From positions 2,294,001 through 2,358,000 of the forward strand of contig NZ_CP108549.1 of the NCBI RefSeq assembly GCF_036010325.1: DNA of 64,000 nt, read 5' to 3'. Shown here one piece after another: positions 20,274 through 31,970 of the stretch. The stretch is from Streptomyces sp. NBC_01210. GTDB lineage: Bacteria > Actinomycetota > Actinomycetes > Streptomycetales > Streptomycetaceae. Each line of letters starts with the position of its first letter. The stretch's first letter is position 1. Both the position numbers and the translations under genes were made by a program. The notes beneath the pieces were generated by a model, which saw nothing but the letters and a program-made list of their open reading frames with translations, did no database searches and was not told where the DNA came from.

Positions 20274-22267
20274 GTCGTGCTGCCCCCGTCGCTCTCTTCA
20301 ATGATCTCTCCTGTTGCCGTATTCACGGCAGGCGCGGCAGGAGCCGCCTGGGCGAGGGCCACTACGACGGCCTCCGCCGTCTTCCGGCCCATGCCCGGTA
20401 CCTCGCAGATCTGCTCGATTGTCGCCTGCTTCAGCCGCTTCACCGAGCCGAAATGCTTGATCAGGGCCTGCTTCCGGGTGTCGCCGAGGCCGGGGATCGC
20501 GTCCAGCGGGCTTGTCCTGATGCGATGGCGCCGCTTGGAGCGCTGGTAGCGGATGGCGAAGTCGTGAGCCGTGTCACGTACCCGCTGAAGCAGATACAGG
20601 CCCTCGCTCGAGCGGGGCAGGACCACGGGGTCGTCGTCGTGCGGCAGCCAGACCTCTTCGAGGCGCTTGGCGAGGCCGCAGACGGCGACATCGTCGATGC
20701 CGAGCTCGTCGAGGGCACGCTGGGCAGCGGCCACCTGGGGCTGTCCGCCGTCGACGACGACGAGCTGGGGCGGGTATGCGAAGCGCTTGGGCTTTCCGTC
20801 GTCGTCGGGGGTGTCGTCACCGATCCACTCCCCCGTCTTGTCTTTTTCTGCGAGGTACCGCCTGAAGCGGCGGGCGACCACCTCGTGCATGGACCGGACG
20901 TCGTCCTGCCCCTCGCCGTGCCAGATTTGCTCGTCTCCGACACGACCCTTGATCTGGAAGCGGCGGTACTCGCTCTTGCGGGCCAGGCCGTCCTCGAAGA
21001 CCACCATGGACGCCACGACGTCCTCGCCCTGGAGGTGCGAGATGTCGAAGCACTCGATCCGCAGCGGCGCCGAGTCGAGGCCGAGGGCCTCGGCGATCTC
21101 CTCCAGTGCGCGGGAGCGGGTGGTGAGATCGCTGGCGCGTTTGGTCTTGTGCAGGCCGAGCGCCTGTACGGCGTTGCGCTGGACCGTCGCCATCAGGTCC
21201 TTCTTGTCGCCGCGCTGCGGGATGCGGAGCGAGACGTGCGAGCCGCGGCGGTCGCTCAGCCACTGGGTGACCGCGTCGGTGTCCTCGGGGAGGGCGGGGA
21301 CGAGCACCTCCTTGGGGACGGCATCGCCGCGCTCCTCGCCGTACAGCTGCTGCAGGGCGTGTTCGACAAGGCCGGCGGTGTCGACGGCCTCGACCTTGTC
21401 GGTGACCCAGCCGCGCTGGCCGCGGACGCGTCCGCCGCGGACGTGGAAGATCTGTACCGCGGCTTCGAGCTCGTCCTCGGCGACGGCGATCAGATCGGCG
21501 TCGGTGGCATCGGCCAGCACGACGGCGTTCTTCTCCAGGGCCCGCTTGAGGGCCCCTATGTCGTCGCGCAGCCGGGCGGCCTTCTCGTACTCCATCTCGT
21601 CGGCGGCCGCCATCATCTGCTTCTCCAGGCGGCGGATGTACGTGCCGGTGCGGCCGGCCATGAAGTCGCAGAACTCCTCGGCCAGTTCGCGGTGTTCCTC
21701 GGGGGTGACCCGGCCCACGCAGGGCGCCGAGCACTTGCCGATATAGCCGAGCAGGCAGGGCCGGCCCTTCTGGGCGTGGTTCTTGAAAACCCCGGCGGAG
21801 CAGGTGCGTACGGGAAAGACGCGGAGCATAAGGTCGACGGTCTCGCGGATCGCCCAGGCATGTCCGTACGGACCGAAGTAGCGCACCCCCTTCTTCTTGG
21901 CGCCACGCATGACCTGGACCCGTGGAAAGTCCTCGTTGAGGGTGACCGCGAGATACGGATAGCTCTTGTCGTCCCGGTACTTGACGTTGAACCGGGGGTC
22001 GAACTCCTTGATCCAGGAGTACTCCAGCTGCAGCGCTTCGACCTCGGTGGAGACGACGGTCCACTCGACGGAGGCTGCCGTGGTGACCATGGTGCGGGTG
22101 CGGGGGTGCAGATTCGCCAGATCCTGGAAGTAGTTGGCCAGGCGCTGGCGCAGGCTTTTGGCCTTCCCGACGTAGATCACCCGGCGGTGCTCGTCGCGGA
22201 ATTTGTAGACCCCCGGGGAGTCGGGGATCTGTCCCGGCTTGGGGCGGTAGCTGGAGGGGTCTGCCAT
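20270..22267 (-). CDS. uvrC: Excinuclease ABC subunit UvrC
   Basis: Dual-incision nuclease of nucleotide excision repair. 665 residues from ATG 22267 ([19 protein letters not shown]); an ATG 13 codons upstream is also open but the usual start fits better. N-terminal GIY-YIG nuclease domain ([18 protein letters not shown]), a UVR motif at about 210-245, the RNase-H-like second nuclease domain ([30 protein letters not shown]) and C-terminal helix-hairpin-helix repeats ([32 protein letters not shown]). First gene of uvrC-rapZ-yvcK-whiA. Confidence 0.97.
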   Translation of the reverse strand: MADPSSYRPKPGQIPDSPGVYKFRDEHRRVIYVGKAKSLRQRLANYFQDLANLHPRTRTMVTTAASVEWTVVSTEVEALQLEYSWIKEFDPRFNVKYRDDKSYPYLAVTLNEDFPRVQVMRGAKKKGVRYFGPYGHAWAIRETVDLMLRVFPVRTCSAGVFKNHAQKGRPCLLGYIGKCSAPCVGRVTPEEHRELAEEFCDFMAGRTGTYIRRLEKQMMAAADEMEYEKAARLRDDIGALKRALEKNAVVLADATDADLIAVAEDELEAAVQIFHVRGGRVRGQRGWVTDKVEAVDTAGLVEHALQQLYGEERGDAVPKEVLVPALPEDTDAVTQWLSDRRGSHVSLRIPQRGDKKDLMATVQRNAVQALGLHKTKRASDLTTRSRALEEIAEALGLDSAPLRIECFDISHLQGEDVVASMVVFEDGLARKSEYRRFQIKGRVGDEQIWHGEGQDDVRSMHEVVARRFRRYLAEKDKTGEWIGDDTPDDDGKPKRFAYPPQLVVVDGGQPQVAAAQRALDELGIDDVAVCGLAKRLEEVWLPHDDDPVVLPRSSEGLYLLQRVRDTAHDFAIRYQRSKRRHRIRTSPLDAIPGLGDTRKQALIKHFGSVKRLKQATIEQICEVPGMGRKTAEAVVVALAQAAPAAPAVNTATGEIIEESDGGSTT

Positions 22268-22356
22268 GTCGACCACCCTACTGGCGGGCGGTGACAGTGC
22301 GGTCATGTCCGGGCACCCGGCACCGTGGGGGAAGCGCCGGGCGCCCGGGACTCGTC

Positions 22357-22481
22357 GGGGCTCCGCCCTGAACCCCTCCCCCTACCGGGGGCTCCCACCT
22401 CAAGCGCCGGAGGGGCTGAAATTCAGACCGCCCGGCGTCCGGGGGCACGACCGAAGGTCGGCCGCGGTCCGGGGCGGAGCC
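22357..22481. repeat. Streptomyces-type intergenic palindromic element (copy 2)
   Basis: GGGGCTCCGCCC at one end and GGGGCGGAGCC at the other form inverted ends, with internal CCTCAAGCGCCGGAGGGGCTG and GCCCGGCGTCCGGG arms. It lies between the uvrC promoter region and the stop of the minus-strand membrane protein. Same family as 4400-4540. Confidence 0.55.
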
Positions 22482-22490
22482 TCCGGCCGA

Positions 22491-23270
22491 TCAGGCGCGG
22501 CGGCGCAGACGGACGGCCGTCAGCCCGCACAGGGCGAGGGCCGCGAGGGCGCCTGCTCCGGCGGCCACCGAGGCGAAGGTGACCGCGCCGTTCCGGTCGT
22601 TCTCCTCATGCGCGGCGTAGCCGCCCGCGCCGCCCTTCCTCGCGTAAGCCGACCCGGGGAGCTTGTCCGCGTACGCGGCCCGGACCCGGGCCCGGTAGGC
22701 GGCGAGCGTCATGCCGTGGCTGCCCACCGCCCGTATCGCGTCCTCGTCCAGCGGGAGGACCTTCGCGCCCTTGTTGACGTACCAGGCGTCGATCTGCGGT
22801 TCACGGAAGACCGTGCCGCCGGGCAGTTTGCGGGCGCCCTGCTCCGCGTACCGGATCTCGTCGTCGCCGGTGGCGATGTTGACCACCTGCCACCGACCGC
22901 TCAGGCGGGCCGTCCACAGCGAGGCCTTCTGACCGTCGGACGACACCGCCTGGGCGGCGAGGAACTCCAGCCGGGCGACAGGAGCGCCCGCCTTCCCGGC
23001 CACGAACTCCGGCGTGAGCGTGTAGACGGGGACGGTGCCGCCTTCGACGCGGGGAGCGGCCACCGCCCTGGTGGCGGCCCCGTCGCCGGCGAAGAAACGG
23101 GACAGGGTCTGAAGGGTTGCGGGGGCCGTGGCGGCGCGCCCGGCCTCGGCACGGTCCGCCGCGGAGGGGCCGCCGGCGCCGGAGCTGGCGGCGGTGGCCG
23201 TGCCGATGGCGCCGAGGGAGAGACAGGCCGCGAAGGCCGCGGTGACGGAGGCGCGTGGGGTCCTCTTCAT
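22491..23270 (-). CDS. Exported protein with C-terminal membrane anchor
   Basis: 259-residue protein I do not recognise by family. It has an N-terminal signal peptide (MKRTPRASVTAAFAACLSLG ... TATA), a 170-residue exported region and a C-terminal hydrophobic helix (FASVAAGAGALAALALCGLTAV) followed by RLRRRA, i.e. a C-terminal membrane anchor. ATG at 23270 chosen; GTG 23279 is also possible and would overlap the upstream protease stop by 4 nt (GTGA). The tight coupling to the cysteine protease suggests they act together at the cell surface. Confidence 0.75.
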   Translation of the reverse strand: MKRTPRASVTAAFAACLSLGAIGTATAASSGAGGPSAADRAEAGRAATAPATLQTLSRFFAGDGAATRAVAAPRVEGGTVPVYTLTPEFVAGKAGAPVARLEFLAAQAVSSDGQKASLWTARLSGRWQVVNIATGDDEIRYAEQGARKLPGGTVFREPQIDAWYVNKGAKVLPLDEDAIRAVGSHGMTLAAYRARVRAAYADKLPGSAYARKGGAGGYAAHEENDRNGAVTFASVAAGAGALAALALCGLTAVRLRRRA

Positions 23271-23275
23271 CGCGC

Positions 23276-23878
23276 TCACGCCCCGATCCGGTAGAGCGAG
23301 TGCGTCCAGGAGAAGGAGTCGTTGTCGACGTACCAGGCGTGGGAGGCCCAGTTGTAGCGGTCGTTGGAGGGCCATGGATCGCCCCAGTGGACCCAGCTGT
23401 CGGCGTCGTCGTAGCCGTAGATCACATGCATGTGCCCACCGCCGCTCGACCACTGGATACGGGTCTCGACGGGGCGGTTGGCGTCGATCTCGGTCTGTAC
23501 GGTCGGGTAGCGCAGCCAGCCGGTGACATACGACCCGGAGTTGATGCCGGCCCAGCGCAGGCCGGTCTGGACATTGCCGAGCGTGGCCTGCGAGTTGGGG
23601 CACTCGCTGCCCTGCTGGCGGCTGAAGGCGGCGTTGCAGAACTGGTTCTGGGAGTAATTCCTGCCGAAGTACGCCGCGATGGTGTTGCCACCGGCCGCCC
23701 AGCACCAGTTGGTCTTCTGCTGCGCCTGCATGGTGATGTCCAGGCGCTTCCAGGCGAGGGTGGCAGGGGTTACGGAGGGGGCGTCCGTCTGCGCGGCGGT
23801 CGCTGTCGGCATGGGCAGGGTGATCAGTGCAGCCAAGACGGCCACTGCGGCAGGCAGCCGTCTCTCGGTGTTGCGCAT
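23276..23878 (-). CDS. Secreted papain-like cysteine protease
   Basis: 200-residue exported protein: signal peptide (RRLPAAVAVLAALITLPMP ... TAAQ) followed by a papain-like/AvrRpt2-type (C39_2/C70-like) domain. The likely catalytic Cys is in TNWCWAAGGNT, the His in GGGHMHVIYGYDD and the third residue in VHWGDPWPS. ATG at 23878 after a short upstream region with CGGGAGGAACG. Translationally linked to the following membrane-anchored gene. Substrate unknown. Confidence 0.85.
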   Translation of the reverse strand: MRNTERRLPAAVAVLAALITLPMPTATAAQTDAPSVTPATLAWKRLDITMQAQQKTNWCWAAGGNTIAAYFGRNYSQNQFCNAAFSRQQGSECPNSQATLGNVQTGLRWAGINSGSYVTGWLRYPTVQTEIDANRPVETRIQWSSGGGHMHVIYGYDDADSWVHWGDPWPSNDRYNWASHAWYVDNDSFSWTHSLYRIGA

Positions 23879-24153
23879 CGCGTTCCTCCCGAGGGGGGTG
23901 GGGATGGAGGAGCGCGTCCGGACGCTGCGGATGAGCATCAGTCCTTGTCGAGACCAGGTCAACACGCTTCAATGCGGGGTGACACGCGCTGTGAATGCTG
24001 CGGCCGGGATGTGAACACCTCCGTCCCGCTCCACCTGCACGCCTGTCGCCGCCCACCCACAGCGGTTCGCCACCCTCGTGAACATTCACTCGATCCCTGA
24101 AACCCCCGAGATTCCTGAGATCTCTGAGATCCCCGAAAGCCGCTGGAGGAACC

Positions 24154-25086
24154 ATGGGGCACACCGAGGCCGATCTGGCACAGGTGCTGCACACCGGCCC
24201 GTTCCATCTGGCGCTGCGCGCCGCCCTCGCGGTGCGTGGACTGCCGCTCCAGCGAGTGCAGCACCACCTCGCCCACCGCGGCATCAAGGTCGGGGTGACC
24301 AGTCTCAGTTACTGGCAGCAGGGTGCGCGCCGCCCGCAACGGCCCGAGTCGCTGCGCGCCGTACGCGCCTTGGAGGAGGTGCTCGAGCTGCCCGGGAACT
24401 CGCTGATCCGGCTGCTCGGCGTCGGCGAGGGCGGCGCGCGCGGCGATGTCGAGCGCCCCGCCGCGCGCTCGTACCGCTCACTGGTGGAGGCGTCCGGCGC
24501 GGTCGAGCAATTGCTGGCCGACCTCGAGCAGCCGACGGACGGTGGGCTGCACACGGTCGGGCACTACGAGCGGGTACGGATCGGGGCGGGCCGCGAGCTG
24601 GTGGGGCGCGACTCGCAGCACGTCGTACGCGCCCACCGTGACGGCATCGACCGCTATCTGGCCATCCACCACGGCGACCCGGGCTGCGACCCGGCCCGGG
24701 TGGAGGTGAGCGCGCTGGAGAACTGCCGCACCGGGCGGGTGCGGTGGCACCGGGAGACCGGGGTGCTCGTCGCAGAGCTGCTGTTCGACGCCCGGCTGCG
24801 CGCGGGTGAGACGTACTTCTTCGGCTACGGCTTCGAGGACGGGACCGGCGGGCCGAGCGGTGAGTATGTGCGGGGCTTCAGCTTCGCGGGCGGGCAGTAC
24901 GTCCTGCAGGTGCGCTTCGACGAGGGTGCGCTGCCGGTGCGGTGCCGCAGGTTCGCGCAGGCCACGACGGGTACGCCACGAGGTGCCCGGACGGATCTGA
25001 CGCTGAGCGGACGGCACCGTACGGTCCACACCGTGGAGCAGGGCGTACGGCCCGGGATCCTCGGGATCGACTGGGACTGGGAGTGA
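24154..25086 (+). CDS. Putative helix-turn-helix regulator
   Basis: 310-residue soluble protein. The N-terminal 90 residues read like an XRE-type helix-turn-helix (IKVGVTSLSYWQQGARRPQR ... LEEVLELPGNSLIRLLG). The C-terminal 200 residues are a beta-rich domain with no fold I can name. Streptomyces carry such proteins as conserved hypothetical regulators. ATG at 24154 with GGAGG 5 nt upstream. It is divergent from the cysteine protease, with a 275-bp shared upstream region containing short TGAGAT(C/T)-type direct repeats (CCTGAGATCTCTGAGATCCC near 24113). Confidence 0.65.
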   Translation: MGHTEADLAQVLHTGPFHLALRAALAVRGLPLQRVQHHLAHRGIKVGVTSLSYWQQGARRPQRPESLRAVRALEEVLELPGNSLIRLLGVGEGGARGDVERPAARSYRSLVEASGAVEQLLADLEQPTDGGLHTVGHYERVRIGAGRELVGRDSQHVVRAHRDGIDRYLAIHHGDPGCDPARVEVSALENCRTGRVRWHRETGVLVAELLFDARLRAGETYFFGYGFEDGTGGPSGEYVRGFSFAGGQYVLQVRFDEGALPVRCRRFAQATTGTPRGARTDLTLSGRHRTVHTVEQGVRPGILGIDWDWE

Positions 25087-25106
25087 GCAGCCGACCTGTT
25101 GACGGC

Positions 25107-25535
25107 TCAGGCGTCGGGGGCCGCGACGAGCTTGCCGCCCGCCACCTTGACCGGGACCTCGGGGAGCGGCACGGTCGCCGGGCCGCGGACCGCCTTTCCG
25201 GTCGTGACGTCGAAGCGGCTGCCGTGGCAGGGGCAGTTGCCCTCGGTGCCCTCGAGCTTGTCGAGGACGCAGCCCGCGTGCGTGCACTGTGCGCTGAAGG
25301 CCTTGTACTGGCCCTTGGCCGGGCAGCTGACGACGAGGCGCTGCTCGCGGTAGAGCTTGGCGCCGCCGACCGGGACGGCATCGGCCGAGCCGAGGTCGAC
25401 GGGCGCCGTCGGCGTGGGGTTCTCGGCGTGACCGAGCTTCGATTCGGTGGAGCAGGCGGCGACCCCCAGCCCGGCGGCCCCGACGAGGGCGGCGCCTTTC
25501 AGCACGGTGCGGCGGGCGGCGGGCAGGCCGGACAT
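25107..25535 (-). CDS. Rieske (2Fe-2S) protein, Tat-exported lipoprotein
   Basis: 142-residue Rieske iron-sulfur protein. The N terminus has twin arginines (RRTVLKGAALVGAAGLG) and a lipobox ending GVAAC, so it is probably exported by Tat and lipid-anchored. Rieske ligands: CTHAGC (Cys, His) and CPCHGS (Cys, His). It is a stand-alone electron-transfer protein; no bc1 partners lie nearby. Convergent with the upstream regulator. Confidence 0.9.
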   Translation of the reverse strand: MSGLPAARRTVLKGAALVGAAGLGVAACSTESKLGHAENPTPTAPVDLGSADAVPVGGAKLYREQRLVVSCPAKGQYKAFSAQCTHAGCVLDKLEGTEGNCPCHGSRFDVTTGKAVRGPATVPLPEVPVKVAGGKLVAAPDA

Positions 25536-25693
25536 GGAATCTCCACTGATCAGGGCATTGGTCGGACGGGGACGTCGCGATCGGGGTGTCGCGGACGCGT
25601 GTCGGTGACAGACCCGACGATACCGGCGGAGAACGGCGGCCCTTCGTGCGGGCCACCTGTTCCGTCCTGGGGCGATGGGTTACGTTCTGGGCC

Positions 25694-26653
25694 GTGATCG
25701 TCGTCGCCGGAGAGTCCTTGATCGACCTGGTCCCGCAGGGGGGCGTCGAGCCGTTGCCGATGCTGCTGCCGCGGCTCGGCGGCGGTCCGTACAACACGGC
25801 TGTCGCCCTGGGACGGCTCGGCGCACCGGTCACCTTCTGCTCGCGTGTCTCGACGGACGGTTTCGGCGAGGCGCTGCTGGCCGGGCTGCATTCGGCGGGT
25901 GTCGGGACGTCCCTGGTACAGCGCGGCCCCGAGCCGACGACGCTCGCGGTCGCGGCCATAGGCGCGGACGGCTCCGCCGGGTACGGCTTCTACGCGCAGG
26001 GCAGCGCGGACCGGCTCTTCGAGCTGCCGCCGCCGCTGCCGGATTCAGTACGGGCCCTGGCGCTCGGAACCTGCTCGCTGGTGCTGGAGCCGGGCGCGAC
26101 CGCGTACGAGGCTCTGCTGCGGCGGGAGGCGGGGCGCGGGGTCTTCACCTTGCTCGACCCGAACATCAGGGGCGGTCTGATCCCTGACGCGGACGCCTAT
26201 CGGACGCGGTTCGCCGGGTGGCTGCCGTATGTGTCGCTGCTGAAGCTCTCGGAGGATGACGCGGAGTGGCTCGGCGGCGTGCCCGAGGGGCCTGCGGCGG
26301 TGGTACTGACGCGGGGTGCGGCGGGGATGACGGTACGGACGCGGGGCGGGCTGGAGGTCTCGGTTCCGGCCACGCCGGTGTCGGTCGCCGACACGATCGG
26401 CGCGGGCGACACGGTGAACGCGGCGCTGCTGCACTGCCTCGCGGCCCGGGACGCCCTGTCGGCGGACGCGTCGGCAGTGCCGGACGTGTCGGCAGTGCCG
26501 GACGTGTCGGCAGTGCCGGACGTGTCGGCAGTGCTGGACGCGCTGGACGCGGACGGCTGGCGTGACGTTCTGCGCTTCGCGTCACGGGCGGCGGCGGTGA
26601 CATGCTCCCGCGCGGGTGCGGAGCCGCCGTACGCGTCGGAGCTGGACGGCTGA
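25694..26653 (+). CDS. PfkB-family carbohydrate kinase
   Basis: 319-residue ribokinase/PfkB kinase. N terminus VIVVAGESLIDLVP and GGGPYNTAVALGRLG are the substrate-side signature; DTIGAGDTVNAALL (about residue 230) is the ATP-binding signature with the catalytic Asp. Fructokinase-like, but the exact sugar is unknown. GTG at 25694. After the catalytic motif there is a low-complexity insert encoded by an 18-nt tandem repeat (26471-26542), giving the hexapeptide pattern SAVPDV, placed where the family normally has a loop before the last helix. Confidence 0.87.
   Translation: MIVVAGESLIDLVPQGGVEPLPMLLPRLGGGPYNTAVALGRLGAPVTFCSRVSTDGFGEALLAGLHSAGVGTSLVQRGPEPTTLAVAAIGADGSAGYGFYAQGSADRLFELPPPLPDSVRALALGTCSLVLEPGATAYEALLRREAGRGVFTLLDPNIRGGLIPDADAYRTRFAGWLPYVSLLKLSEDDAEWLGGVPEGPAAVVLTRGAAGMTVRTRGGLEVSVPATPVSVADTIGAGDTVNAALLHCLAARDALSADASAVPDVSAVPDVSAVPDVSAVLDALDADGWRDVLRFASRAAAVTCSRAGAEPPYASELDG
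26471..26542 (+). repeat. In-frame 18-nt tandem repeat in the PfkB gene
   Basis: Three identical 18-nt copies (TCGGCAGTGCCGGACGTG) followed by a variant copy, all in frame. It adds 24 residues and is a multiple of three, so copy-number change would not shift the frame. Confidence 0.9.
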
Positions 26654-26692
26654 CGGCGGAGGGAGAAGCCGGGGCCGCCCGGCAGCCGGTTC

Positions 26693-26745
26693 GTCCTCAA
26701 GCGCGGGACGGGCTGGATTTTCCAGCCCGTCCCGCGCTTGAGGAC
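26693..26745. terminator. Perfect 25-bp palindrome between convergent genes (copy 3)
   Basis: A perfect 25-bp stem with a TTT loop. The arms begin GTCCTCAAGCGCGGGACGGG and its reverse complement. It lies between the PfkB kinase (+) and uvrA (-) stops and can terminate both. The arm type (CCTCAAGCGC.GG) matches the internal arms of the elements at 4400 and 22357. Confidence 0.88.
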
Positions 26746-26761
26746 ACGACAGTGACCGGCG

Positions 26762-29818
<3,057 letters not shown>

Positions 29819-30023
29819 GCCGGTGCGCACCTTTCTTGAGATAAGCGGGGGCACAGCCCCCGTCCCAGACTAGGGGGGCCGCCGGATCGATATCCAAGCT
29901 GTGAATCGGCTGCTGTCATCCAGGATGCCGGATACCTCTGACGAGCCTATAGCACGCGCATTCGAATTACGGCTGCGCTCGACCACCTTCACCCGATCGT
30001 GTGGCGCGACTATCGTCAGCCCC

Positions 30024-30707
30024 ATGATCGATCCACTGCGCGACCTGGCCTCTGTACGTGAAGCGACCGACCGGCTCCTCAGCGCAGCCGCCGGACTGGG
30101 CGACGTCGGCACCGCGGAACCGTCGCAGCTTCCGGGCTGGAGCCGCGGTCATGTCCTGGCCCATCTCTCCCGTAACGCCGACGCACTCGTAAATGTTCTC
30201 GAGGGCCGCCCGATGTATGTGAGCGCCGAGGCGCGCGAGGCCGACATCGAGCGGGACGCCCCCCGCCCCCTGGCAGCCCAGCTCGCCGATGTGCGTGACA
30301 CCGCCGCCCGCTTCCAGGCCGTGGGCGCCGTCCCTGCCGACTGGAGCCGCACCGTCGAGCTCCGCAACGGTGTGACGGATGTCGCGGCCCGCGTCCCGTT
30401 CCGCCGTCTCATCGAGGTCGAGCTGCACCACGTGGATCTGGGCATCGGCTACGCGCTGGAGGACCTGCCGGAGGAGTTCACCGGGCGGGAGATCGCCTTC
30501 CTCGCGCAGCGTTTCTCCGGCCGCGCGGACGTCCCGCCGACCCGGATCGTCGCGGACACCGGCGAGTGGCAGACCGGCGGTGAGGACGGCGCCCCGGTCA
30601 CGGTCTCCGGGGCCGCCCCCGCGCTGCTCGGCTGGCTCGCCGGCCGTCGCGACGGAGCGGACCTGGCCACCGCGGGAGCCCTGCTTCCCGCACTGCCCCC
30701 GCTATAG
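30024..30707 (+). CDS. Maleylpyruvate isomerase-family mycothiol-dependent enzyme
   Basis: 227-residue DinB/MDMPI-fold protein. SRGHVLAHLSRNADALVN and EVELHHVDLGIGY carry the metal-ligand histidines of the family, and LPGWSRGH is a typical N-terminal block. Members use mycothiol, the actinobacterial thiol, for isomerisation or conjugation reactions. ATG at 30024 chosen; the longer open frame lacks family-like sequence. The MBL hydrolase begins 9 nt later, so they are likely cotranscribed and may act in thiol-dependent detoxification. Confidence 0.85.
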   Translation: MIDPLRDLASVREATDRLLSAAAGLGDVGTAEPSQLPGWSRGHVLAHLSRNADALVNVLEGRPMYVSAEAREADIERDAPRPLAAQLADVRDTAARFQAVGAVPADWSRTVELRNGVTDVAARVPFRRLIEVELHHVDLGIGYALEDLPEEFTGREIAFLAQRFSGRADVPPTRIVADTGEWQTGGEDGAPVTVSGAAPALLGWLAGRRDGADLATAGALLPALPPL

Positions 30708-30716
30708 GCTTGGTCC

Positions 30717-31373
30717 ATGACGTACAGCGGAGTGGTGAAGGTCGGCGGCCGGGCCGATGTGCACGAGTTGACGGACCTGATGATCTCCAAGGTCGCGGTC
30801 GGCCCGATGGACAACAACTCCTATCTGCTGCGCTGCCGGACCACCGGCGAACAGCTGCTGATCGACGCGGCCAACGAGCCCGAGACCCTGCTCCATCTGA
30901 TCGGTGACGACTCCATTGCGTCCGTGGTCACCACCCACCGCCACGGGGACCACTGGCAGGCACTGGCCGAGGTCGTCCGGGCAACCGGCGCACGTACCTT
31001 CGCCGGCCGTTACGACGCCGAGGGCATTCCCGTCCCGACCGACGTACCGGTCGAGGACGGGGACACGATCCGCGTCGGCCGCGTCGAGCTGACCGCCCGC
31101 CATCTCGTGGGCCACACCCCGGGCTCCATCGCCCTGGTCTACGACGACCCGCACGGGCCGCCGCACGTCTTCACCGGCGACTGCCTCTTCCCCGGTGGGG
31201 TCGGCAACACCTGGAAAGACCCCGAGGCCTTCGCGAGCCTGATCAACGACGTCGAGACGAAGCTCTTCGACCAACTCCCGGACGAGACCTGGGTCTACCC
31301 GGGCCACGGCAAGGACACGACGCTCGGCGACGAGCGGCCGCATCTGCCGGAGTGGCGCGAGCGCGGCTGGTAG
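30717..31373 (+). CDS. MBL-fold metallo-hydrolase (glyoxalase II-like)
   Basis: 218-residue metallo-beta-lactamase-fold hydrolase. The metal motif is THRHGDHW (H-x-H-x-D-H), with further ligands in LVGHTPGS, FTGDCLFPGG and YPGHG. The group includes hydroxyacylglutathione (or mycothiol-thioester) hydrolases. Placement 9 nt after a mycothiol-enzyme gene supports a thiol-related substrate, but this is inference. Confidence 0.88.
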   Translation: MTYSGVVKVGGRADVHELTDLMISKVAVGPMDNNSYLLRCRTTGEQLLIDAANEPETLLHLIGDDSIASVVTTHRHGDHWQALAEVVRATGARTFAGRYDAEGIPVPTDVPVEDGDTIRVGRVELTARHLVGHTPGSIALVYDDPHGPPHVFTGDCLFPGGVGNTWKDPEAFASLINDVETKLFDQLPDETWVYPGHGKDTTLGDERPHLPEWRERGW

Positions 31374-31387
31374 CCGGGCAGATCACG

Positions 31388-31528
31388 TCAGAAGCGAGCT
31401 GCCTTCGTGCGCTCGGCCAGGTCGTAGTCGTACGGGTCGAAGCCGCCGGGGCCCGTCCCGTGCGGTCCCGGCTCGGCGTCCAGGACGAGGACGGGGCTCT
31501 GGGCAAGATCGCCGCCGAGGAGGCGCAT
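31388..31528 (-). CDS. Possible small protein, 46 residues
   Basis: A short minus-strand frame MRLLGGDLAQSPVLVLDAEP ... DPYDYDLAERTKAARF. Nearly every third codon position is G or C, and GAGGA lies about 8 nt before the ATG, so it looks translated rather than a shadow. It may instead be the surviving 3' end of a larger lost gene, because the sequence upstream of 31528 belongs to the truncated carboxypeptidase on the other strand. Function unknown. Confidence 0.4.
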   Translation of the reverse strand: MRLLGGDLAQSPVLVLDAEPGPHGTGPGGFDPYDYDLAERTKAARF

Positions 31529-31549
31529 ACGGCTCGTCCTCGGAGGACT

Positions 31550-31951
31550 GAGTCCTGGCTGCTGATGGCGGATCGTGAGATCCGGGCCGACCTCTCCGCA
31601 TACGACGGCTGTGTGCTGTTCCTGGAGACGTCCGAGGAACTGCCGTGTGCCACGGAGGTGTTCCGCATACTGCGGAACATGGGCGAGCGCGGACTGATGC
31701 GGCGTTTCCCCGCGCTCCTGATGGGACGCCCCAAGACCTGGTCGCTCGGACAGCCCAACGACCCGGCCTCGGCGGCACGTTACGCCGGTGAGCAGCGGGA
31801 GGCGGTCCAGCGCGCGCTGGCGGCGTACGCCCCGGAGACCATGGCCGTCTTCGACGTAGACCTCGGGCACACCGACCCTCAGCTGGTCATCCCCTACGGC
31901 GGATCGGTCCGCGTCGACGGTCCGGCCCGCCGGATCACCGTGACGTACTGA
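31550..31951 (+). pseudogene. LD-carboxypeptidase (S66/MccF-like), 5'-truncated
   Basis: About 133 residues match my memory of the C-terminal half of S66-family LD-carboxypeptidase/microcin C7 immunity (MccF) proteins: CVLFLETSEELP (catalytic Glu region), GERGLMRRFPALLMGRPK, VFDVDLGHTDPQLVIPYGG (catalytic His) and the usual end RITVTY. The N-terminal half with the nucleophile Ser is missing: directly upstream lie a short minus-strand ORF and the intact MBL gene. Codon use is still normal, so the loss is recent or the fragment is part of a rearrangement. Confidence 0.75.
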
Positions 31952-31970
31952 GCGATTTCACGAACACCCG

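Noticed and set aside
29819..30023. LexA/SOS box upstream of uvrA
   Set aside because: No GAAC-N4-GTTC or close variant seen in the intergenic region; only the palindrome ATTCGAAT, which does not fit.
31352..31549. Plus-strand start of the carboxypeptidase fragment at 31352
   Set aside because: The first 66 codons show no family similarity and the opposite strand has better coding character, so homology is taken from about 31550.
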